64,000 nucleotides of DNA from Bifidobacterium pullorum subsp. gallinarum (GTDB taxonomy: Bacteria > Actinomycetota > Actinomycetes > Actinomycetales > Bifidobacteriaceae). The position numbers were made by a program, and so were the translations under genes. This document shows, piece by piece, positions 26,236-34,539 of this stretch. A model generated the notes under the pieces. The model was given only the letters and a program-made list of their open reading frames with translations, had not been told where the DNA came from and made no database searches. The first letter of the stretch is position 1. Each line of letters begins with the position of its first letter. Location of the stretch: the NCBI RefSeq assembly GCF_000741215.1, contig NZ_JGYX01000005.1:124001-188000 (forward strand). Reading direction: 5' to 3'.

Positions 26236-26988
26236 CTACCGGCGTTGGGTGAGAATATCGGCGGCGATGCGCTCGGCCGTGGGCATGTCGGCGAGCGTGG
26301 TGACCTTCAGGTTGGTTTCGCTGCCGGCCACGATGGCGACCGGCTCGTCCGGCAGGTAGTCGACGACGACGCGGGTGTCGTCGGTCGGGTGGAAGTCGGG
26401 ATCGTGCGCGGCCAGTGCGTAGGCGCGGCGGATAGTGGAGAACCGGAAGGCCTGCGGGGTCTGGGCACGGAAGGTCTGGGGACGGTCCGGCACCGACTGG
26501 ACGACCTTGACGTCGCCCAGGTCGCGGGTGAGCAGCACCGTGTCGGTGGAGGCGAACGCCACGGTGGCCGCCGTGAACCGGTCGAGCGCATCCACGCACC
26601 CGTCGATCGAGGATTGGGCGACGAACGGACGCACCGCGTCATGGATCAGGATCTTCGCGTCGCCGGGGATGCCCGCCGCGGCGAGCGCATCCAGCGCGGC
26701 CGCAGTGCTGTCCACACGCTCGGCGCCGCCGTTGAGGATCATCCGCACCTTCGGATAGCCGGCCTGATCCACCAGCCGTTCCACGGCGTGGCGCACCTGC
26801 GGATTGACCACCACCACGGTGTCGGTGACCCGCGGGTTGGCCTCGAACGCCTCGATGCTCCAGCACACGATCGGCTTGCCGCCGACCGACACCAGCTGCT
26901 TGGGGTTGTTCGGGTCGAACCGCGTGCCGAATCCGGCCGCCAGCACCACAGCCACCACGGGCACCGCACTCTGCTCTCTCTGACTCAT
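26236..26988 (-). CDS. ispD: 2-C-methyl-D-erythritol 4-phosphate cytidylyltransferase
   Basis: A 250-residue cytidylyltransferase of the MEP isoprenoid pathway, joining CTP and methylerythritol phosphate. VLAAGFGTRFDPNNPKQLV is the nucleotide loop, then NGGAERVDSTAAAL, LIHDAVRPFV and QTPQAFRF, with TDDTRVVVDYL near the end. ATG 26988 was taken; a GTG nine bases upstream is possible. The related TarI-type ribitol-phosphate cytidylyltransferases have a different loop, so IspD is favoured. Confidence 0.88.
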   Translation of the reverse strand: MSQREQSAVPVVAVVLAAGFGTRFDPNNPKQLVSVGGKPIVCWSIEAFEANPRVTDTVVVVNPQVRHAVERLVDQAGYPKVRMILNGGAERVDSTAAALDALAAAGIPGDAKILIHDAVRPFVAQSSIDGCVDALDRFTAATVAFASTDTVLLTRDLGDVKVVQSVPDRPQTFRAQTPQAFRFSTIRRAYALAAHDPDFHPTDDTRVVVDYLPDEPVAIVAGSETNLKVTTLADMPTAERIAADILTQRR

Positions 26989-27134
26989 ATCCACCACCGT
27001 AAGGCCTTGTCCGCCGCCCGGTCACATCGCCGGACAGCTTCTGCACCAAATCCATGCGCCCGCCTGCACGGCGGATCGTGTCCCGGCCACAGCGCGATCG
27101 TCCGCATCATGCGCCGGCTTGCGGCCGCCCTGCG

Positions 27135-28136
27135 CTATTCACGCACGATAAGCGCCAGCATACGGCCCTCGCCGCTCTTGTCCGCCAACGCGGCGCGGCG
27201 ATGCGAGTACCACAGCGGGTTCTCCAGCGTGCACAGGCTGTGGCGCACGCCGTCGATGCGGGCGGCCAGCTCGGGTTCGCCCTCGCCGTCCGTGCGGCAC
27301 AGCGCAGCCAGCTCATCGTCCTCGGACAGGTACTGGGTGGCGGCGGCCACGCGCGGGCGGGATTCCACGATGCGATCGTCTGTGATACCGGCGGCGGCGA
27401 GCTCCTGCAACGCGGCGGCGGCGATGTCGATGCCGGGGCCGCCGAAACGTGTGGTGGTGGCCGTGCCGGGGAACCGCGCGTCGAATTCGGCGGCGATCGA
27501 CTCGCCGACCTCATAGCAGTCGCCGCAGATGCACGGTCCGAGCGTGGCCACCATGCGCTCGATGCTGGCGCCCTTGCCAGTCATCATCCGTACGGTTTCG
27601 CCGATCACGCCCTGCTGCAGGCCGCGGCGACCGCAATGGGCCACGCCGATCACGCCGGCTTCGGCGTCGGCCAGCAGCACCGGCAGGCAGTCGGCGGCGA
27701 AGACGCCGAGGGCGACGCCGCGCCGGGTCGTGACCTGGGCGTCGGCCTCGATCACCGTCGGCTCCGGCTCGCCGCCGTCGGGCAGTGCGCCGCCAGTGGC
27801 GTCGAACCCGTAGTCGTGGTTCGGCGCATACGTGTCGTCCATGTCGATGGCGGTGCCGGAGTGGATCTGGCTGACCAGGGACAGCCGGGCGTCGATCTCG
27901 TCGGCGAGCGCGGCGCGGTTGGCGGCCACATGCTTCGGATCGTCGCCGTTCTTTCCGCCGAGGTTGAGCCCGGCCGCGTCGCCCTGGCTCACGCCGCCCA
28001 GGCGCGTGGTGTACACCACCCTGACGCCGGGGGCCAGCATGACGGGGATGGTCACCGGGATCGGGCGGCCGTTCTTGTCGGTGGGGCTGATGGCGTTGCT
28101 GTCCAGGATGCCGTCGGTGGTGTCGGCTGTGTTCAT
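27135..28136 (-). CDS. pgeF: Peptidoglycan editing factor PgeF (YfiH/laccase-domain family)
   Basis: A 333-residue protein of the DUF152/YfiH family. The characteristic Cys/His motifs are present: QIHSGTAI, FAADCLPVLLAD, VAHCGRRGLQQG, LGPCICGDCYEVG and, near the end, SLCTLENPLWYSHRR. Members were first called polyphenol oxidases; the E. coli protein removes misincorporated amino acids from muropeptide precursors. It is longer at the N-terminus than usual by about 40 residues. ATG 28136 has AGGAGCACACCG before it; the U32 gene ends 43 bp upstream. Confidence 0.9.
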   Translation of the reverse strand: MNTADTTDGILDSNAISPTDKNGRPIPVTIPVMLAPGVRVVYTTRLGGVSQGDAAGLNLGGKNGDDPKHVAANRAALADEIDARLSLVSQIHSGTAIDMDDTYAPNHDYGFDATGGALPDGGEPEPTVIEADAQVTTRRGVALGVFAADCLPVLLADAEAGVIGVAHCGRRGLQQGVIGETVRMMTGKGASIERMVATLGPCICGDCYEVGESIAAEFDARFPGTATTTRFGGPGIDIAAAALQELAAAGITDDRIVESRPRVAAATQYLSEDDELAALCRTDGEGEPELAARIDGVRHSLCTLENPLWYSHRRAALADKSGEGRMLALIVRE

Positions 28137-28179
28137 CGGTGTGCTCCTTGATACGTTGCTTGGGTCTGTTCCGGGGAAC

Positions 28180-29580
28180 CTACTCGGCCTTCATCGTGGC
28201 CTGTTTGGTGCGCGAACGCATCGCGGCGTTCACGGGGATCGGTTCGGGGCAGGGCATCGAGAACACGTGCGCGGGGTTGTTGATCTCACGCACCCACATG
28301 CCGTGCTCGTCGCGGAAGCCGTCGCCGGGCACCGTGTAGGCGTAGGGGGCGCGGCCGGGCAGTACGAATTCCACCAGTTGGCCGGCTTCGATCTTGTTGC
28401 GGCTCATGATGGTCAGGCGGCCGCCCTCCTCAGGGGACCAGCCGAGCGTCTCGCCGACCACGAGCCATTCGCGGAAGTAGTGGCTGCGATCGGTGTTCTG
28501 GGTGACCGGATGCTCCGGGTAGTAGAAGCCGGTGCTGTAATCGCGATGGGCGACCTTGTAGGGTTCCTCGCGCAGCCATTGCGGCAGGTCGACCGGGTCG
28601 GGGGCCGGAGTGGCCGACTCGATGGCCGCCTCGCCGACGCGGGGGCTCTCCCCCGGCGCCGTGCGGTGCACACGATCGTGGAACGGGGCGAGGGGCGTGC
28701 CGTCCTCGTCCTCGAAGCCGCGCTGGACCATGTATTCGTTGACGGCGCTCTTGTAGGCGTTCGTCATGGCGGCGATGTAGTAGGCGCTCTTGGAACGGCC
28801 CTCGATCTTCAGGCTGGTGGCGCCCGCGTCGATCAGGTCGTCCAGGTGCTCCAGCATGTTCATGTCCTGCGAGTTGAACAGGTAGGCGCCGTCCTGGGTC
28901 TGTTCGATCGGGAAGTAGCGGCCGGGGCGCTTCTCCTCCACGATCGAGTACTTCCAGCGGCAGGGCTGGGCGCATTCGCCGTGGTTGCCGTCGCGGCCGG
29001 TCAGGTAATTGGAGAACAGGCAGCGTCCGGAGAACGCCATGCACATCGCGCCGTGCACGAAGCATTCGATGTCCATGTCCTCGGGGATGTTCGCGCGGAT
29101 GTCTCGCACGGCCTGCAGGTCCATCTCCCGGGCGAGCACGACGCGCTTGGCGCCCAGCTCGTACAGGGCGTTGGCGGCCAGATAGTTGGTCACGCCGGCC
29201 TGCGTGGAGATATGGATCTCCAGGTTCGGGGCGATGCGGCGGGCGGCCATCATCACGCCGATGTCGGTGACGATCAGCGCGTCCACGCCGGTGTCCTTGA
29301 GCTGGCCCAGGTACTCCTTCAGGTCCTCGACCTCGGCGTTGCGCGGCAGCACGTTGCAGGTCACATAGACGCGCGCGCCGCGCTCATGGGCGTACCTGGA
29401 GCCCTCCTCGAAGTCCTCCAGGCTCAGGTTCCTGGGCGCCGAACGCATGCCGAACGCCTTGCCGCCGCAGTACACGGCGTCCGCCCCGTAGTCCACGGCG
29501 GTCTTCAGGCCGCGCAGGTTGCCTGCGGGGGCCAACACTTCAGGCTTGTTGCGGGTGCGCATCATGTGTTCTTCGTTCAT
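28180..29580 (-). CDS. Peptidase U32 family protein
   Basis: A 466-residue protein with the U32 layout: PEVLAPAGNLRGLKTAVDYGADAVY at the N-terminus, LEIHISTQAGVTN, the signature ECFVHGAMCMAFSGRC, then GNHGECAQPCRWKY with the cysteines thought to hold an iron-sulfur cluster in this family. Relatives act in collagen breakdown or, as RlhA and TrhP, in RNA hydroxylation; the role here is open. ATG 29580 was chosen. It lies 80 bp after the aldo-keto reductase gene and is followed closely by pgeF. Confidence 0.9.
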   Translation of the reverse strand: MNEEHMMRTRNKPEVLAPAGNLRGLKTAVDYGADAVYCGGKAFGMRSAPRNLSLEDFEEGSRYAHERGARVYVTCNVLPRNAEVEDLKEYLGQLKDTGVDALIVTDIGVMMAARRIAPNLEIHISTQAGVTNYLAANALYELGAKRVVLAREMDLQAVRDIRANIPEDMDIECFVHGAMCMAFSGRCLFSNYLTGRDGNHGECAQPCRWKYSIVEEKRPGRYFPIEQTQDGAYLFNSQDMNMLEHLDDLIDAGATSLKIEGRSKSAYYIAAMTNAYKSAVNEYMVQRGFEDEDGTPLAPFHDRVHRTAPGESPRVGEAAIESATPAPDPVDLPQWLREEPYKVAHRDYSTGFYYPEHPVTQNTDRSHYFREWLVVGETLGWSPEEGGRLTIMSRNKIEAGQLVEFVLPGRAPYAYTVPGDGFRDEHGMWVREINNPAHVFSMPCPEPIPVNAAMRSRTKQATMKAE

Positions 29581-29659
29581 AGCGCATCCCAGTGTAGGCG
29601 ATGCCGCAGGCAATCCTAAACCATGCGGTTGCGTATCACGGGTTGGGCTCTCCCCGCCG

Positions 29660-30523
29660 TCAGCCGAGCTTGGCGAGCTCCTCGTCGGTCAGTTCGAGGT
29701 CGCCGGCGTTGAGGCTGTCGAGGATCGTCTCGGGCCGGTGCGCGCCGGGGATGACGAACATGTGATCGCCCTTGGCGAGCTCCCAGGCGAGCACCACCTG
29801 CTGGTAGCTGACGCCGTGGGCGGCGGCCACCTCGCGGAACGGGTCGAACTTGCTCTCGTCCTTCGGCTTGCGGAAGCCGCCGAGCGGGCTCCAGCACACG
29901 AAGGCGATGCCGAGCTTCGCGCAGTGTTCGAGCGTGTCCTGCGTGTCCAGGTAGATCGGGGAATACTGGTTCTGCACGGCCACGAGCCTGTCGCCGAGGA
30001 CATCGCGGGCGATGTCGATCTGCTCGACCGACGCGTTCGAGATGCCCGCCCAGCGGGCCACGCCCTCGTCAAGCAGCTGCTTGATGGCCTCGCAGGACTC
30101 GTTGTACGGCACTTCGGGGTCGGGACGGTGGAAGTACAGCAGGTCGATGGTGTCCACGCCGAGCGTCTGCGCGGACTGCTTGGCGTAGCGGATCAGGTGT
30201 TCGGGCTTGCCGTCCTTGCCCCAGGTGGGCACGCCGTCGGTGAAGTTGCGGTAATGCCCGACCTTGGTGGCGATCAGCACCTCGTCCTTCGGGCCCTTCC
30301 AGCTGTCCATCGCCTCGCGCACCAGTTTCTCGCCGGTCTGCTCCTCGCCGCCCGAGCAGTAGTAGGACCAGGCGGTGTCGATGTGACGGCAGCCGGCGTC
30401 CAGCGCGGCGTGGATGGTTTCGATGCCCTTGGCCCAGCCGAGGTTGTTCTCGATGGTCAGGGGCATCTCGCCCAGACCGATGGCCGTGGTGTCGAACGGC
30501 CCCAGATTGCGATGCATCACCAT
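29660..30523 (-). CDS. Aldo-keto reductase
   Basis: A 287-residue NADPH-dependent oxidoreductase with the TIM-barrel AKR motifs: HIDTAWSYY (catalytic Asp and Tyr), VLIATKVG (Lys), LLYFHRPDP (His), WAGISNAS, QNQYSPIYL and AWELAKGDHMFVIPGA. The substrate is unknown. The ATG at 30523 has AGGAGCAATC nine bases upstream. Confidence 0.92.
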   Translation of the reverse strand: MVMHRNLGPFDTTAIGLGEMPLTIENNLGWAKGIETIHAALDAGCRHIDTAWSYYCSGGEEQTGEKLVREAMDSWKGPKDEVLIATKVGHYRNFTDGVPTWGKDGKPEHLIRYAKQSAQTLGVDTIDLLYFHRPDPEVPYNESCEAIKQLLDEGVARWAGISNASVEQIDIARDVLGDRLVAVQNQYSPIYLDTQDTLEHCAKLGIAFVCWSPLGGFRKPKDESKFDPFREVAAAHGVSYQQVVLAWELAKGDHMFVIPGAHRPETILDSLNAGDLELTDEELAKLG

Positions 30524-30592
30524 AATGATTGCTCCTTCGTCGTAAGATGATCGTCCTCGTCCAGATTACCCTTGCCGGCGTGGAACCCGTGG

Positions 30593-32772
30593 CTATCGCC
30601 CCCCCGAACGAGCCGCCGCCGGAACCGCCGGACGAGCCGCCGAAGCCGCCGCCGGAGAACGAGCCGCCGGAGACGCCGGACGACCCCGGCGCGGCGGCCT
30701 GGAACGTGCTCGCGATGTCGGCGAACCCGGCGTCGAGGTGGGCGCCGATATTCCCCACATTGGCGCTGAATGAGGCGATGTCGGCCACAGGGGGCCACGG
30801 CTCCCGCGCTCCATGTGTGCGCATACCAGTAGGGACGGTAGGCCCAGTACACCACATGCCCCGTGGCGTACGAGTCCAGCCAACTCGGGTCGCAGAGTTC
30901 CGGATAGGCTTCGGCCAGCTGCTTCAGCACCGTGTCGCTGATGCCGAAGGCGGCCGCATAGACCAGATAACGGTCCCACAGGGTCAGATCGGCCACACCG
31001 CGGTCGGAGAAGTCGCTGAAATCCTCCAGATACCGTTTCAGACCGACCACCTGTCCGGCCAACCGTCGGCCCTCCTCGGTCAGCCCGGTGCGGCGCATGC
31101 TGCACAGCACGAACGCCGACCCGAACAGCAGCGGGCATCCCAGCACCAGGGCCACGGCCAATTGCTGTTCGGCGCCACTGAACAGGAACGTGGCCAACGC
31201 CACGGCAACGCCGAGGATGCCTGCCGCCAGCGCCTGTCCGCCCACGGCGCGCGTGGCGCCCAGCAGCGCGAACTCGTTGGCGCAGGCCGTGTCGAACGCC
31301 TCCTGCAGCTCGTAGCCGTCCTCATCGTCCTCGAACGCCGCGTTCATCCGTTCCAGGTCGAACGTCGCGGACCCGCAGCGTTCGGACGCGGCCTGCAGCA
31401 TGCTCAGCGCCGCCTCCTCGGACTGGCTGAGATCCGCCGCCGGAACTCCGCCGGATGCGACCGCCGGATCGAGCGTGATGGTGGCGGTGTCGTCGAGTTT
31501 CCCGCCCGTCTGCGAGAACGCGGGGAACCGTTGCGCGGCGGATATCGCGGCCGACCGGTCGCCCGCGGCGCTGCCGTCATACAGGTCAGCGGGGCCCGGA
31601 CGCACGCCGATCACGCGTTTGTCCGCCAGCGACAGCACGCTGGAGGACATCTGCCGGGTCTGCAGATCCCCTGCGGCATCGGGCTGCACGATCGACAGCA
31701 GCCGCGCCGCCGAAGCGGGGCTGATCTCGGGCGGATCCCGCCAGTATTCGATGCCGCCACGGTAGTCGGCCTCACGGTTGCTGCGGATCGAGGCGATTAC
31801 GCCCCAGATGATCAGCGCGACGCCGACCACGGCCAGCACCGCCCAAATCACCACCCGACGGATGGCTGCGGCTTGCTGCGATTCGCGCCATTGGCGCTCC
31901 TGCCGGCTCTCGTCGTCGATGATGCGGTCCGCGGCCCGCTCCGATGCGGTGCGGACGACGCCGTCGGTGGCGTTCACGTCGACCATGGCGACCAGGTCGA
32001 GATGCTGGCCGGCGCGCACGTCGTATGCGGTGAACTGCAGCACGTTGTTGCTGCGCGAGGTTTCCGACGTGCCGGAGAAGTGCAGCCAGGCGCGTGTCAG
32101 GCTCCCGTCGCCGCCGTCCGGCAACCGGACCGTGCCGGTCACGGTGCCGATCGGCATCTGGTTGGACGGCCCGAACGGCTCCCACTGGAACGTGGCGACG
32201 TCGTCGTACGCGGTCGTCACGCCCTCGAACGTCATCGTGATATCGAAACGCATGCTGTCGGACTCCACGGTGACGGGGATGTTCCAGCCGATCTCCACCA
32301 TGCGTTGTTCGCCGATGTCGTTGCCCGGCACATAGGGCTGCGGGTCGTCCGCGCCGCCGGTGACGTCGGCGATGTACCAGTGCCGCGCGTACGACGTGTT
32401 CCACTCATCGTCGCCGATGCCGGACGGGGTGCGCGGGTCGGTCTGCGCGTAGGTTTCGCCGGTGGAGGCGTCGGTGACGCTGACGCCGGTGATGGCGGTC
32501 AGGTTGTCGGGGTTGAGACGGTACTGCTGGTACAGCTGCTTCCACGGCACCGTGTTGTCGTCATCGTCCTCACGCTCGTTGAGCCGCAGGTCCACGTGCT
32601 GGGTGATCTCCAGATCGCCGTCGGGCTGCACCGTGACCTCGTAATCGAGCGAACGGTAGCTCATGGCGGCATCGTCATCGCCGAACACGATGATGAACGT
32701 GGCGAGCAGGGCCGCAATCGCCGTGATCACCGCCGCGGCCGCGGCGGCACCGAATGCATGCTTCCCGGACAT
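30593..32772 (-). CDS. DUF2207 membrane protein, apparently frameshifted twice near the 3' end
   Basis: A protein of about 726 residues once two single-base insertions are allowed for. It has an N-terminal membrane segment, an extracytoplasmic DUF2207 domain (YRSLDYEVTVQPDGDLEITQ), a membrane helix near residue 315, a cytoplasmic domain and a paired hydrophobic region near 510-550. Read as given, the frame turns into an Arg-rich tail ending at 30517. Dropping one C from the five-base run at 30790-30794 restores VADIASFSANVGNIG, and dropping one from the seven-base run at 30599-30605 restores the family's Gly-rich end GGSFGGR and a TAG at 30593. It follows lemA, its usual partner. Confidence 0.82.
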
Positions 32773-32816
32773 TGTCATCCCCTTTCAGCCGGTGCGACGC
32801 CGCCGGCACCGGCCAC

Positions 32817-33389
32817 TCACTTGGAGAAGCTGACCTGCGGCACCTGGCGCGACTGCTCGTCCGCCTCGAAGTACTGGGCCTGGGTGAAATGGAACAGTCC
32901 TGCGATGATGTTGGACGGCACCGTTTCGATGGCGGTGTTGAACTTGAGCACCACGTCGTTGTAGAACTGGCGTGCGTAGGCGATCTTCTGCTCCAGCTGG
33001 CTCAGCTGGTTCTGCAGATCCATGAAGTTCTGGTTCGCCTGCAGCTGCGGGTAGGCCTCGGCGGTGGCCTGCAGGTTCACCAGGGCACGGCTGAGCTTGT
33101 TCTCGGCGGTCGCGCGTTCGGCCGCGCCGGCCTTGGGGTCGGATGCCGCGGCCACCGCGCCGGCGCGGGCCTCGGTGACCTGCGTGAACACCTCGGATTC
33201 ATGCGCCGCGTACCCCTTGACGGTCTCCACCAGGTTCGGGACCAGATCCGCGCGCTGTTTGAGCTGCACATCGATCTGCGCCCAGCCGTTCGCCACCCGG
33301 TTGCGCAGCGTCACGAGGGAGTTGTAGGAGCCCACCGCCCACAGGACAAGCAGGACGACGATGACTGCGATGACGATACCGACGATCAT
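32817..33389 (-). CDS. lemA: LemA family protein
   Basis: A 190-residue protein with one N-terminal membrane helix ([18 protein letters not shown]) and a helical domain containing [39 protein letters not shown] and AYARQFYND, the LemA hallmarks. LemA proteins are membrane-anchored helical bundles of uncertain function, often next to DUF2207/TPM proteins, as here (44 bp before the DUF2207 gene). Confidence 0.93.
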   Translation of the reverse strand: MIVGIVIAVIVVLLVLWAVGSYNSLVTLRNRVANGWAQIDVQLKQRADLVPNLVETVKGYAAHESEVFTQVTEARAGAVAAASDPKAGAAERATAENKLSRALVNLQATAEAYPQLQANQNFMDLQNQLSQLEQKIAYARQFYNDVVLKFNTAIETVPSNIIAGLFHFTQAQYFEADEQSRQVPQVSFSK

Positions 33390-33526
33390 GGCATTCCTTT
33401 CGACGAGCCGATACCATCATTCTCTCAACAGGTAGGGATGCCCCCTCGAGCTGCAGATGATACCGAACTCGTGCAACGCCGTCCTTCAGTGTGCATTACA
33501 ATCGGAGTCAACGGAAGGGAAACACG

Positions 33527-34198
33527 ATGAGCGAATCATCGACAACCGGCAGAACGCGCCGTTTACGCATCGGCGTGTTGGACAACGATCCCTGCGCGCT
33601 GGAATATATCGTGGCCATGCTGAAACAGCCCATGGGATCGGAGAACAACATCGCCGATATCTGGGCCTATACCAAACCCGCGCAGGCAGTGCAGGAATGT
33701 CGGTTCGGGCAGCACACCGATATCCTCATCGTCGATATGGCGCTCAACGGTCTGACCGGAGCGCAGGTTGCCGCGGAAATCCGCAAGATCTCTCCGGATA
33801 CTGGCATCATCGGCATCACCTCATACACACCGGAGGTCTACGAGCAGGTCCTGGCCGACGCCGGGGCGCAGGCGCTGCTCGACAAGGGTACGCTCCGTTC
33901 CACGCTGATCGACGCCATCGCCGCAGTCGCCGAGGGAAAGCACTATCCGGAAGACAGCGCATTCCCAAACGTATCGGAATCCACGGAAGCCACCCATAGC
34001 GCCGCCATCCACCTGACCTCGGCCGAGCAGCGCATCATCACGCTCAGCATGGGGCACCGCACATCGCGGCAGATCGCCGACGAACTGGGCATATCCATCG
34101 CCACGGTCTTCTCGCATCGACGCAACATCAAACGCAAATTCGGTGTCAGGGAATGGCATGAGGTCATCGCGCAATGCCATGCGCTGCATGTCCTATAA
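33527..34198 (+). CDS. Orphan LuxR/NarL-type response regulator
   Basis: A 223-residue regulator. The receiver has the acidic pair (LDNDP, residues 19-22), phospho-acceptor D70 in LIVDMALNG and LLDKG with the conserved Lys. The C-terminal helix-turn-helix reads LTSAEQRIITLSMGHRTSRQIADELGIS and SHRRNIKRKFG. ATG 33527 follows GGAAGGGAA; an earlier in-frame start lacks a ribosome-binding site. No sensor kinase is adjacent, both flanking genes point away or converge, and the base composition is lower in GC than its neighbours, hinting at a separate origin. Confidence 0.85.
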   Translation: MSESSTTGRTRRLRIGVLDNDPCALEYIVAMLKQPMGSENNIADIWAYTKPAQAVQECRFGQHTDILIVDMALNGLTGAQVAAEIRKISPDTGIIGITSYTPEVYEQVLADAGAQALLDKGTLRSTLIDAIAAVAEGKHYPEDSAFPNVSESTEATHSAAIHLTSAEQRIITLSMGHRTSRQIADELGISIATVFSHRRNIKRKFGVREWHEVIAQCHALHVL

Positions 34199-34457
34199 CA
34201 TCTGCGGCATAGCCGTCTGAAGCGTTACCGCTCAAGCCGTCCGGCCGCTGAAGCGGTGAATCCTCGACGCCGGCCCGCGCCTCCCCTCGCGGACCGTCCA
34301 ATCAACAAGCCCTCCCTTACCCAAGCTTGTTATAGATTCGGCAATCATTCGGCATGAGTCAAGCTCATCTGCAGTTTTCTGCAGAAAACACGCCGAGAGC
34401 ATACAAAATCCGCACACCAGCGGCGTCGATTCCCATCGAGCACCCCGCATACGCGAA
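34199..34457. other. AT-richer intergenic stretch between convergent genes
   Basis: No gene could be supported. It holds a perfect 16-bp palindrome GTTTTCTGCAGAAAAC (34374-34389) preceded by CTGCAG, and two ATTCGGCA repeats (34334-34353 region). The stretch lies between the ends of the response regulator gene and pnp, where no promoter is expected. Confidence 0.5.
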
Positions 34458-34488
34458 GGAGCCCGCCGACTCATGGTCAGCGGGCTCC
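34458..34488 (-). terminator. Hairpin after pnp
   Basis: GGAGCCCGC and GCGGGCTCC form a 9-bp perfect stem extended by GAC/GTC, about 50 bp past the pnp stop; on the minus strand it is followed by TTCG. Confidence 0.6.
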
Positions 34489-34539
34489 CGATGTCATAGG
34501 GTCAGGTCAGCGGTCCGATTCGCCGACCGACCATACCAA

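Noticed and set aside
26236..26988. Ribitol-5-phosphate cytidylyltransferase (TarI)
   Set aside because: The nucleotide loop and other motifs fit IspD better, and no teichoic acid genes are nearby.
30529..32964. Pro-rich plus-strand frame beginning with EPPPEPPDEPP-like repeats
   Set aside because: It is the antisense of the Gly-rich DUF2207 tail and has no supporting start.
34232..34474. 80-residue minus-strand frame in the gap before pnp
   Set aside because: No ribosome-binding site, no recognisable domain, and it runs through the pnp terminator.
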